34,186 nt of DNA, taken from positions 1-34,186 of IMG/VR virus record IMGVR_UViG_3300025052_000425; one strand, written 5' to 3'. The translations under genes and the position numbers were made by a program. The notes beneath the pieces were generated by a model. The model made no database searches. It worked only from the letters and a program-made list of their open reading frames with translations, and was not told the origin of the DNA. This document shows, one piece after another, positions 1 through 6,007 of this stretch; position 1 is the stretch's first letter; every line of letters starts with the position of its first letter. The stretch is from a virus.

Positions 1-849
1 ATGGCACCACGTCAACCTGAAACTAAAGAGCAAGCCCTTCATTATCTGTTAGAGGATATTGTTGAGGGTTATCTTGTAAATCAAAGAGGTATTGCAAGTG
101 TAAGTAGTTTTGTACTGAAAGGATTTTTAAAGAGGGCGGAAGAAAACAAAGAAGGTGGACTTGATGCCTACTATCTTGCGAAAGCTATGATTAACGTGTT
201 ACAAGGTCGATTGAACGCTGCAGAAGCAGAGTTCAAAAAAGCTATTCGTATATCGCCTAATGACCCTATTATTTTAACTAATTATTCGGTAGCTTTAAGA
301 CTTTTGAATAAGAACGCTGAATCTAGTGAGCTCTTAATTAAAGTAATCAAGAGTTTCGGGTTTGTCGATAAAACTATGCTAAACAATATTTTATTCAACT
401 CAATTCCTAATCTAGAACCAACATATCTTCAAGAGGCTGCTGAATACCTACAAACAGACGAAATGAATGATGATATAGATAATTTAATTTTGTTAAAAAA
501 GGATTTACAACGAATTGATGTCTCATTGTTAGAGTTTCAGGAAATTATGGGGTTGTTGCGACCTATGGTTAATAAACGAACTAGACAGCAATTCATACCT
601 AGATTTAGTATAGAAAATGGATTAGATAAGTATCTAAAGATAGAAATTTTTCTGAACGTAAATACGGAAGAAGCCTCTGAATTAAATTCAGAGTTTTTTG
701 ATATACTTATGGACTATGTTTTTGAAAATGATCGTCATAACTTACTTGGGAAGTTTTCTGTAGTACTCAAACAGTTAGAAAGTAGGTATGATGGTACTGA
801 AAACCCAGAGGCCTTATACCTAGGTGTGAATGAAGAGCTGGTGGCTTAG
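1..849 (+). CDS. TPR-repeat protein of unknown function
   Basis: A 282-residue soluble protein. Residues about 56-120 show two degenerate tetratricopeptide helical pairs (AKAMINVLQGRLNAAEAEF, then an SPNDP turn), so it is probably a protein-protein interaction scaffold. The rest is acidic and helical with no catalytic motif I recognise. The frame begins with ATG at the first base of the window, so an upstream start cannot be excluded. It abuts the next gene with no spacer (TAG then ATG), which implies cotranscription and perhaps a complex with the HEPN-like partner. Codon use is AT-richer than in the phage structural genes. Its biological role is unknown. Confidence 0.75.
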   Translation: MAPRQPETKEQALHYLLEDIVEGYLVNQRGIASVSSFVLKGFLKRAEENKEGGLDAYYLAKAMINVLQGRLNAAEAEFKKAIRISPNDPIILTNYSVALRLLNKNAESSELLIKVIKSFGFVDKTMLNNILFNSIPNLEPTYLQEAAEYLQTDEMNDDIDNLILLKKDLQRIDVSLLEFQEIMGLLRPMVNKRTRQQFIPRFSIENGLDKYLKIEIFLNVNTEEASELNSEFFDILMDYVFENDRHNLLGKFSVVLKQLESRYDGTENPEALYLGVNEELVA

Positions 850-1353
850 ATGGCTGTAGAGGTTGAAGATATTTATAAGCAAAAGTTTGCACTAGACAGT
901 ATTAGTTTTGAACCCATAGAGTCTTATGAAAGACTAAAAATTACTCGTGGCTATTACGCAGCGTTTCTATATGCCAGACAATTACTTAATACTGATGACT
1001 CATTAGAGTGGCACTCATGCCATCCAAACTCTAAAGACCCTCAAAAAGATAGGTATGGTTCTCATCAAAAAGTTTATATGAGTTTGATTCATTCGAAAAT
1101 TAGAGTTTTATCTGAGATTGGGCAGACATTATTGCTTTACCACGAACTAAGAAAAAAATCAGATTATAATCTTCATCTTAATATTACTCCTGATGATATA
1201 TCCAACGCGGAGATTTACTTTAATTCATGCAAAGAACGTATAGAGTTCTATATGAAGAATGGAGATCAGCACTTCACTAAGGCTAAAAAAGTTATTAATG
1301 CGACAGTAGGTCGTAATGGTGTCAAAACTAGTGGTTTGAAGTTATTAAAGTAA
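850..1353 (+). CDS. HEPN-like (UPF0332-type) protein
   Basis: A 167-residue helical protein with the pattern of UPF0332-type HEPN proteins: a helix with RGYYAAFLYARQLL at residues 33-46, and the later LRKKSDYNL signature at about 100-108, where family members usually carry R-x-x-A-D-Y. HEPN proteins are often RNases or toxins using R-x4-6-H. Here the nearest arrangement is R101...H109 (R-x7-H), so the canonical catalytic motif is not intact and activity is uncertain. It starts directly after the TPR gene stop and is followed by a terminator, so the two form a closed two-gene unit. No MNT nucleotidyltransferase partner is present. The function as a toxin, RNA-binding or defence factor is inference. 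Confidence 0.6.
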   Translation: MAVEVEDIYKQKFALDSISFEPIESYERLKITRGYYAAFLYARQLLNTDDSLEWHSCHPNSKDPQKDRYGSHQKVYMSLIHSKIRVLSEIGQTLLLYHELRKKSDYNLHLNITPDDISNAEIYFNSCKERIEFYMKNGDQHFTKAKKVINATVGRNGVKTSGLKLLK

Positions 1354-1376
1354 ATAATGGTCTTATCGGATACAAT

Positions 1377-1416
1377 AAAAAAGGTATTGTGGTTCATTTA
1401 TGCAATACCTTTTTTG
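1377..1416 (+). terminator. Bidirectional rho-independent terminator
   Basis: A 13-bp arm (A-rich, ending GGTATTG) at 1377-1389 pairs with CAATACCTTTTTT at 1403-1415 across a 13-base loop. Both strands end in a T run, so it can serve the HEPN gene from the left and the convergent minus-strand gene ending at 1445. Confidence 0.85.
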
Positions 1417-1444
1417 TTTCTATTAGTTTTGCTTATTAAAGAAT

Positions 1445-1843
1445 CTAAGTTTCTCTATACATCTTATTACATGCCTTTAACCCAACCTCTATAGCCTCAC
1501 TCAAGTCGGCACCTTTCTTAATGCTATAAGGCACGTTTGGAGTCATGTCATCACGCTTCAGAGATTTAGCAGCTGCCTTGTTAAGAGGGGTACCAATGGA
1601 TGAGTCTTCACTATAGCCTGCAGGTTCAAAATATACCTCAGTGCCAAACTCTGGATAATAGACACAAGAGATCTCACCCGATGTCGTAAACGGGTAGGGT
1701 GTATCATGATCAACGGCCCAGAACACTTCATGCACCGCAACATCGCCAGAAACAAACTTATGGCTATCATCTTGAGCAGGAGAGCATGCAATCAAAGGTA
1801 AGACAAAGATGCTAATTAACCACCTGGGCATATCGATTCGCAT
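1445..1843 (-). CDS. Lipoprotein, DUF2511 (YebY)-like
   Basis: A 132-residue predicted lipoprotein: positively charged N-terminus, hydrophobic segment and lipobox LIAC at about residues 17-20. The mature part has a WAVD....YPFTTSGEISC segment and a later PLNKAAAKSL segment, the layout of DUF2511/YebY-type small envelope proteins, which have no established biochemical activity. The ATG at 1843 is preferred because AAGGA lies about 10 bases upstream; a second in-frame ATG at 1831 has no good ribosome site. It overlaps the upstream Excalibur gene by 28 bases, consistent with an operon of secreted proteins. It may be lysogenic-conversion cargo or host flank; the sequence does not decide. Confidence 0.6.
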   Translation of the reverse strand: MRIDMPRWLISIFVLPLIACSPAQDDSHKFVSGDVAVHEVFWAVDHDTPYPFTTSGEISCVYYPEFGTEVYFEPAGYSEDSSIGTPLNKAAAKSLKRDDMTPNVPYSIKKGADLSEAIEVGLKACNKMYRET

Positions 1844-2109
1844 GGCACACCATCCTTGTCACGATCTAGTCGCTTATTACCACACTTCAATGCCTGCTTA
1901 GCTTGCTCACAGTTAACCATTTGGCCACAAGTGCTAGGTAAGCCTTTGCACTGCGAACCACCAGAGCCTTTTGCAAATAATGGATGATCTACTTCGACAG
2001 GCTCTTTTAAAACGGTGTTGCTTTTGAAGGGGTTATCGATTGTAGTGACGGCAGCATTGGATGACATCGCAAATATAGAGAGCGATGTGGCCAGTATTAG
2101 TTTATGCAT
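1816..2109 (-). CDS. Secreted Excalibur calcium-binding domain protein
   Basis: A small exported protein. The start at 2109 (MHKLILATSL...) gives a standard signal peptide ending near SSNA and has AAGAG about 8 bases upstream; an ATG at 2127 would add six residues. The C-terminal third is a recognisable Excalibur domain: NCEQAKQALKCGN followed by LDRDKDGVPCE, with the D-x-D-x-DG calcium loop and conserved Cys-Glu. Excalibur domains occur on extracytoplasmic proteins and often on secreted nucleases, but here there is no nuclease domain. Six cysteines lie in the mature region, so it is probably disulfide-bonded in the periplasm. It lies within a run of four minus-strand envelope genes. Confidence 0.75.
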   Translation of the reverse strand: MHKLILATSLSIFAMSSNAAVTTIDNPFKSNTVLKEPVEVDHPLFAKGSGGSQCKGLPSTCGQMVNCEQAKQALKCGNKRLDRDKDGVPCESICPGG

Positions 2110-2130
2110 AGTTGAAGCTCTTTTCATTAG

Positions 2131-2352
2131 TTATTCATTCCATAAATCGCCATAGGTTCCACAATTTCTTTCTATCGCATTCATAGTTTCTTCTGTTTCA
2201 TATTGACCAGCACGCCACGCATCCACGCTGACTTGGATGTATGCCTTACAATTAGCAGGTAAACCCGAATCGCCATATTTAGGCTCGCTATTAGGATCAT
2301 TGCTACATGCCAAGATAGGTAGTGCCAACATGACGAGGAATAGTATCTTCAT
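2131..2352 (-). CDS. Small predicted lipoprotein
   Basis: A 73-residue protein. The ATG at 2352 is chosen because the protein then starts with a typical lipoprotein signal (MKILFLVMLALPILACS, lipobox ILAC), GGAAGG lies 7-8 bases upstream, and the gene begins 4 bases after the previous stop. A longer frame from 2391 would add 13 residues and overlap the upstream gene. The mature part is about 57 residues with two further cysteines (NCKAYI and RNCGTYGD) and no known fold. It is probably a periplasm-facing lipoprotein cotranscribed with its neighbours. Confidence 0.6.
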   Translation of the reverse strand: MKILFLVMLALPILACSNDPNSEPKYGDSGLPANCKAYIQVSVDAWRAGQYETEETMNAIERNCGTYGDLWNE

Positions 2353-2356
2353 AAAG

Positions 2357-2662
2357 CTACCTTCCCAAAGAGCCTTCAAACTCTTCATCATCTATAACTA
2401 CTTTGTAGTCGTTGTATTGAACATGCTTCAATATATAGACATCCGGATTATAGCTATAATGATAATTATATTCTGAACACTTGAACTTCATTCCATTATC
2501 GAACGCAATTACTTTGCCATGCTCGCAGCCATTAAAGCTGTTATCTGTCACAGATGTTTCATCTATAACACCGTAACCATCTTTAGCTAAATCTTCTAAA
2601 TCTGACGCCGAAGCGCTAAGAGAGATCATTCCAAATAACAAAATAGCAGATATTTTTTTCAT
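2357..2662 (-). CDS. Small secreted hypothetical protein
   Basis: A 101-residue protein with a clear Sec signal peptide (MKKISAILLFGMISLSASA, cleavage after SASA). The mature part has two cysteines (GCEHGK, KCSEYNY) and an acidic, tyrosine-rich C-terminal half. AGGA lies about 9 bases upstream of the ATG (aaataaggactttt). Small periplasmic proteins of this style are common in prophages of Moraxellaceae, but I cannot name a family. It is the first gene of the minus-strand envelope cluster, so the promoter should lie in 2670-2760; no strong -35/-10 pair stands out there. Confidence 0.6.
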   Translation of the reverse strand: MKKISAILLFGMISLSASASDLEDLAKDGYGVIDETSVTDNSFNGCEHGKVIAFDNGMKFKCSEYNYHYSYNPDVYILKHVQYNDYKVVIDDEEFEGSLGR

Positions 2663-3007
2663 AAAAGTCCTTATTTAATCCCAATCCAAAGCTTTGCGAT
2701 ACATGTACCAATCCAGTTGCTGTATCTTCAAGTACACTTAGTCATTGAATCTAAAATAAAACTGATAATCATTAGTCTTTCATGATGACACAGTAAAAAA
2801 ATGTTCATCAAATTTAACCGATTAGTAGGATTTTAGCAACATTAATAAGCACCTATAATTTGCGATAACCTCTTAAGTATAGTTGCATAAATGCTAATTA
2901 TAGGAATTTTCGTAAAATCCAGGATAGCATTTGAAATGCGAACCTATGAAATTAATGCAGTAGAATGAAAGGCTTTTTGTTTAATATGATCGGCTGGCAA
3001 GAACATG
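2663..3007. other. Gene-free region, candidate attL/attP side of integrase
   Basis: 345 AT-rich bases between the integrase stop and the envelope gene cluster. No ORF or tRNA is apparent. The right half is packed with inverted repeats (see 2852-2932), as often seen in attachment regions where integrase and excisionase bind. A core site cannot be named because the matching attR is not in the window. Confidence 0.4.
2852..2932. repeat. Nested inverted repeats downstream of integrase
   Basis: CCTATAATT at 2852-2860 is repeated inverted as AATTATAGG at 2896-2904. Overlapping it, AAATGCTA at 2889-2896 pairs with TAGCATTT at 2925-2932 and encloses a GGAATTTT-cg-TAAAATCC hairpin. There is no poly-T tail, so it is not a simple terminator. 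Integrase/Xis binding arms are a plausible reading, not proven. Confidence 0.5.
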
Positions 3008-4162
3008 TCAGTCGGTTGTTAGTTTGGATATCTCAAGCTTGTTCTGATCACCATGCAGCCAACGACCGTATCGCTTAATAAGCATCTGTAAGCTATGACC
3101 CAATTGGTTGGCAACAAATACTGGGTTCACGTCTGACATGAGCAGCATTGTGGCATAGGTGTGCCTAGCATTATATGCTGGGCGATGTCTTACCCTCGTA
3201 GACTTCATTGCTTCAATCAATCTCATGCGGGCAGGCTTTTCATTGTAGAAAGGCTCATTCGTTTCTGGACATATCATCACATAGTCATCACTCAGCTTCA
3301 TAGCGTCCAGTGCTTCAAATGCACGCTTCGAGCGGTCATTCAAATATACTTCACGCGCTGTATGAGTTTTGGTGACTTGCTTCTCAACGCCGCGCACACG
3401 GCTTTTATTAATGATCACTGAGCCGTTGAACCAGTCAACATCCTTCCATCTTAGAGCGTTCAGCTCACTAGGACGACATCCAGTCCAAAACGCTACTTCA
3501 AAATACCAATAATAAAAATGGTCCTTATCTGCCAAGTTCTTATCCAACCAATTTAGTAAGGCATTCATTTCATCACGGGTAAATGGGTCGGGTAGTCCTG
3601 ACTGTACCTTTTTATTCTTAATCATGGCCATGGGGTTTTCTGCAGGCGTGATTAATCGAAGCTCAATGGCTTTTTCAAAGACACCGCGCAGTGGTACTAG
3701 GCAATTATTAAAGGTCTTGTCAGACTTGAAGTTAATGTCAGAGATGATGTCACGTATTAGATCAGACGTTATTTCGTGAATCGGTATCAGTGCCATTTCA
3801 GGCATCCAGTGCTTATTCAATGCACTCACGTAGTCTTTTTTAGAGTCAGTATTGGCTTCACAGTGCTTCAGATACTTTTGGGCGATTTCTTGGAATAGGG
3901 CGCCATCACCAACGATAACGCTATCATCATTAATCATTTCGCCTTTAGCGCTGGCGAGGTCTGCCTCTGTGAGCACACCCCACTCAGCCTTTGTGATTAG
4001 GTCACGTCTAATTTTAGCAGCTGCCTTGATGCCTTCCGCAGTGACTGGGTGTGGGAGCGTGACGTGATAGGACTTACCGTCTCTGCTAAAGTAGATCTGA
4101 ATGCGTCCCGATCTAAGCCGCACGCCTTGCGGTAACGTATGTCTGCTTGCTGTGTCATCCAC
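3008..4162 (-). CDS. int: Tyrosine-recombinase phage integrase
   Basis: A 384-residue site-specific recombinase that integrates and excises the phage. The N-terminus (about 10-60, LPQGVRLRSGRIQIYF) is an arm-binding domain of the DUF3596 kind; a SAM-like core-binding domain follows at about 88-175. The catalytic domain shows R230 (TGCRPSELNALRW), K265, R333 in YNARHTYAT (first box-II His replaced by Tyr330, as in several phage integrases), H356 (LGHS) and nucleophile Y365 (RYGRW). The start is GTG with AGAGGA about 8 bases upstream, inside the 3' part of the excisionase gene. It is the last gene of the leftward operon driven by the promoter at 5461-5489. Confidence 0.97.
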   Translation of the reverse strand: MDDTASRHTLPQGVRLRSGRIQIYFSRDGKSYHVTLPHPVTAEGIKAAAKIRRDLITKAEWGVLTEADLASAKGEMINDDSVIVGDGALFQEIAQKYLKHCEANTDSKKDYVSALNKHWMPEMALIPIHEITSDLIRDIISDINFKSDKTFNNCLVPLRGVFEKAIELRLITPAENPMAMIKNKKVQSGLPDPFTRDEMNALLNWLDKNLADKDHFYYWYFEVAFWTGCRPSELNALRWKDVDWFNGSVIINKSRVRGVEKQVTKTHTAREVYLNDRSKRAFEALDAMKLSDDYVMICPETNEPFYNEKPARMRLIEAMKSTRVRHRPAYNARHTYATMLLMSDVNPVFVANQLGHSLQMLIKRYGRWLHGDQNKLEISKLTTD

Positions 4163-4356
4163 TTGTTATATCCTCTTATTGAGTAATATATATTATTACT
4201 TTCTCGCGTCCAAACAACGTTTTCTGGCCAGTGTTGCTTACGGTGAGGCAGTTTCTGCTCAGCAATGCCTGTTAATTTAGAGAACTGCTTGGCGTCCACC
4301 CAATCAAGGGGCGTTAGGCCCATTTGATGGAGTAGCTTTAAAATATCTTTATCCAT
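3997..4356 (-). CDS. xis: Excisionase-like protein overlapping int
   Basis: A 119-residue protein. The ATG at 4356 is chosen because GGAG lies 7 bases upstream and the gene follows the TraR-like gene by 2 bases. Residues about 15-70 match the phage excisionase winged-helix pattern: WVDAKQFSKLTGI, then WPENVVWTRESNNIYYSIRGYNKWM. This DNA-bending factor should direct Int toward excision. The last 55 codons run out of frame through the first 166 bases of int, an overlap much longer than usual, so the C-terminal tail is probably not conserved functionally. Int therefore initiates inside xis, which suggests translational coupling. Confidence 0.75.
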   Translation of the reverse strand: MDKDILKLLHQMGLTPLDWVDAKQFSKLTGIAEQKLPHRKQHWPENVVWTRESNNIYYSIRGYNKWMTQQADIRYRKACGLDRDAFRSTLAETVSPITSRSHTQSLRKASRQLLKLDVT

Positions 4357-4358
4357 AA

Positions 4359-4556
4359 TTATCTCCGTCCTTCGAAATGGTTCTGACAATCAACGCACCG
4401 TTTGACACCACCAATAGCACGTCTCTTGCTTGGGATTTCTTCACCGCAGTCCTGGCATTCATCCAGCGATTCAGTATCAAATGTTGGTAGTACACGCAGC
4501 CGAGCTTGCATTTCAGCGTCTATGCGCTCACTAGCTAAGTCGATATCATCAGCCAT
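4359..4556 (-). CDS. TraR/DksA-family C4 zinc-finger protein
   Basis: A 65-residue protein with the short TraR/DksA layout: acidic N-terminal helix MADDIDLASERIDAEMQ, then CQDCG at about 34-38, IPSKRRA, and CVDCQ near the C-terminus, giving a four-cysteine zinc site. Proteins of this size (phage TraR, YbiI, lambda Orf73-like) bind in the RNA polymerase secondary channel and can mimic DksA plus ppGpp. The ATG at 4556 has GGAGAG about 8 bases upstream; a longer frame from 4583 would overlap the preceding small gene. It sits in the leftward early operon between a 41-residue ORF and xis. Confidence 0.85.
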   Translation of the reverse strand: MADDIDLASERIDAEMQARLRVLPTFDTESLDECQDCGEEIPSKRRAIGGVKRCVDCQNHFEGRR

Positions 4557-4557
4557 C

Positions 4558-4683
4558 TTAATTACTCTCCACGTTGCTGCCACAGATAGGGCAGGTCTTT
4601 GCTGGCATGTCTAGGTTTAAATCAATAGCCAATAACTCAGCGGCTAAGGCTTCCATTTCTTGCGGGGATTTATAGTCTGGCAT
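4558..4683 (-). CDS. 41-residue protein with a CPICG knuckle
   Basis: This short frame begins with ATG at 4683 (MPDYKSPQEMEALAAELLAI) and stops at 4558, one base before the TraR-like ATG. AGGGA lies 5 bases upstream, and it starts 8 bases after the previous gene ends, so it fits the tight operon. An N-terminal amphipathic helix is followed by a single CPICG zinc-knuckle half-site near the C-terminus. Two cysteines alone cannot complete a C4 site, so it may dimerise or bind metal with a partner. No family is recognised. Confidence 0.6.
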   Translation of the reverse strand: MPDYKSPQEMEALAAELLAIDLNLDMPAKTCPICGSNVESN

Positions 4684-4691
4684 GTGTATCC

Positions 4692-5138
4692 CTAAAACGT
4701 ATCGGTGATGAAGTTGCGAATACCAAGCATTTCAGCATTTTGCTTTAGATTGGTGGTTTCGATGTAAGGGCGATTTAACCTATACTTACTGCATTCAATG
4801 TAGGCAGTGGCGGCTTCATGCGTGAAGCAAGCAGTAACGAATTTTGGTACAAGCATTACTGTCAGCTTGATGTACTCATCATCATTAACTTTTACCTCGT
4901 TAGCTCCGTCAGCAATCTCTTCTAGTGCAGTGAATCGGTCTTCCCAATCCTCGTAAGTGTCACCCTCACCGTCGTCAAGCAGCCAAATATCTTCGGTTTT
5001 ATAAAAACTGCTGAAACGACCTTCTTCATTGGCGCATACAAGGTCAATCTCATATACGCAAAACAACTGCCGATAAGAGCTAACATCATTAAGGCGTTTA
5101 AGCTCGGTTGCTGTCTCAGTTAAATTAACTAGGCTCAT
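4692..5138 (-). CDS. Hypothetical phage early protein
   Basis: A 148-residue acidic protein with no recognised catalytic motif. The ATG at 5138 overlaps the upstream stop (ATGA) and GGGAG lies about 7 bases upstream; a GTG directly before it at 5141 is less well placed. The C-terminal third (ACFTHEAATAYIECSKYRL then IRNFI) resembles a helical module common in unnamed phage early proteins. It lies in the leftward operon with xis and int, so it is expected to be made after prophage induction. Its function is unknown. Confidence 0.65.
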   Translation of the reverse strand: MSLVNLTETATELKRLNDVSSYRQLFCVYEIDLVCANEEGRFSSFYKTEDIWLLDDGEGDTYEDWEDRFTALEEIADGANEVKVNDDEYIKLTVMLVPKFVTACFTHEAATAYIECSKYRLNRPYIETTNLKQNAEMLGIRNFITDTF

Positions 5139-5428
5139 CACTCTCTCCCGTAAGCATTAGAAATAAACAGATTGGCATGACTCGCTGTCTTGGCTTGCTC
5201 AGATGCCTCGTATACTTCATCGTCAAACCCATTCATAGGGTCTGTGACGTAGTTGTCATCGTCTTGCGCTAGATACGCCTTATGTTCGGCAATCATCGCG
5301 TCTTGCCCTGCTTCCTGACGCTCAAAAGCCTGATTGATATACTGCACGCCAGCCGTTGCTGCTGTCATACCAAGAACCAATAATGCGATAACGCCAATGC
5401 TGGCTAGAAAGTCTTTGATTGAGTTCAT
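5138..5428 (-). CDS. Small single-span membrane protein
   Basis: A 96-residue protein with one N-terminal hydrophobic span (about residues 8-29, LASIGVIALLVLGMTAATAG), followed by an acidic, helical soluble part. It is the first gene behind the leftward promoter, whose leader is only about 25 bases long. A weak ribosome site (AGAG) precedes the ATG. Small membrane proteins at the head of a leftward early operon can act in host takeover, but nothing in this sequence shows a mechanism. The four-base ATGA overlap with the next gene implies coupling. Confidence 0.6.
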   Translation of the reverse strand: MNSIKDFLASIGVIALLVLGMTAATAGVQYINQAFERQEAGQDAMIAEHKAYLAQDDDNYVTDPMNGFDDEVYEASEQAKTASHANLFISNAYGRE

Positions 5429-5453
5429 AATGGTTACTCTGTGTCGATGTGAT
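5426..5453. repeat. 28-bp element, copy A (leader of leftward operon)
   Basis: This stretch matches 24051-24078 at 25 of 28 positions, in the same orientation (core ACTCTGTGTCG-TGTGAT). Here it spans the leader and start codon of the first leftward gene, just downstream of the promoter -10. It contains TGTG-N4-TGTG. It may be a regulatory or antitermination site; the function is not known. Confidence 0.6.
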
Positions 5454-5460
5454 GTATATA

Positions 5461-5489
5461 ATAATAACCATAGTTATAATAACTGTCAA
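5461..5489 (-). promoter_or_regulatory. PL-like sigma-70 promoter
   Basis: On the minus strand, TTGACA (5489-5484), a 17-base spacer and TATTAT (5466-5461) form a near-consensus promoter for the integrase/excisionase operon. An operator-like palindrome (5464-5477) covers the spacer and part of the -10, so repressor binding would occlude it. Confidence 0.85.
5464..5477. promoter_or_regulatory. OL1-like operator
   Basis: ATAAC-CATA-GTTAT, a perfect match to the palindrome found in the cI-cro interval, positioned within the leftward promoter. It is inferred to bind the CI-like repressor and/or Cro. Confidence 0.7.
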
Positions 5490-5502
5490 TAACCAAAGTA
5501 AT
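5489..5502. promoter_or_regulatory. OL2-like operator
   Basis: ATAAC-CAAA-GTAAT has one mismatch to the operator palindrome. It starts 25 bases from OL1 and touches the -35 of the leftward promoter, which suggests cooperative repressor binding. Confidence 0.5.
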
Positions 5503-5613
5503 TAAATGCTAAAACAGTTATTTTTTTATTACTATAAGACTAATATTTATTACTTTAAGAACTATAACGGTCATGACTAAACTGTAAATAATTGTTAAAA
5601 CGAAATTTTAGGC

Positions 5614-5642
5614 ACAAAAAAACCGCCCATATAGGACGGTTA
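5614..5642 (-). terminator. Terminator of the immunity operon
   Basis: Read on the minus strand, a hairpin with AACCG/CGGTT arms and an inner CC/GG step (5621-5641) is followed by TTTTTTTG. It closes the cI - HIRAN - Cas2-like transcript. Confidence 0.8.
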
Positions 5643-5673
5643 TTAGTAGATTCTAAGAAAGAAAATTTATGAT

Positions 5674-5943
5674 TTAGCTTTTTAGCCAGTCGATAGCGCT
5701 TTTTTGGACGTTATATGAGTGCCAATTACCTATATCTACCTTTATGACGAACAAGATATCATCATGATCAATGTAATTTAACAAAAAATCTCTAACTTGC
5801 TCAGATGTCTTTTCAGAACGTATTATCCACTGGGATGCTGTTGGTTTAGCCCAATAGTCATTAGAAATATTTTTAATACCACGTGCTATCTTTTCATAAT
5901 CTCTGTTCCTAACTAAATCATAGGTTATAGAGTAAAAAGCCAT
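5674..5943 (-). CDS. Cas2/SinR-like small protein
   Basis: An 89-residue protein with the ferredoxin-like pattern of Cas2/SinR-type proteins: first strand MAFYSITYDL with Asp9 at the place of the Cas2 catalytic Asp, a central SQWIIRSEKTSEQVRDFL strand-helix, then DHDDILFVIKVDIGNWHSY and a terminal helix AIDWLKS. Stand-alone members outside CRISPR loci are usually unexplained; VapD-type relatives are RNases. There is no cas1 and no repeat array nearby, so a CRISPR role is not supported. GAGGTG lies 5 bases upstream of the ATG. It is the last gene of the cI operon and so should be expressed in the lysogen, where it might act in exclusion or RNA metabolism (inference). Confidence 0.65.
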   Translation of the reverse strand: MAFYSITYDLVRNRDYEKIARGIKNISNDYWAKPTASQWIIRSEKTSEQVRDFLLNYIDHDDILFVIKVDIGNWHSYNVQKSAIDWLKS

Positions 5944-6007
5944 TTTTTCACCTCATGCTATCGCCAGTCTCAAGCGTGCTGACGCTGACGCCTATTTACT
6001 ATTAGTT

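Noticed and set aside
1379-1390. 11-base match between AAAGGTATTGT and the complement of the C4-like loop at 24112-24137
   Set aside because: It lies inside an unrelated terminator stem and is probably chance.
5674-5943. CRISPR-Cas locus suggested by the Cas2-like protein
   Set aside because: No Cas1 or other cas gene and no regularly spaced repeat array were seen anywhere in the window.
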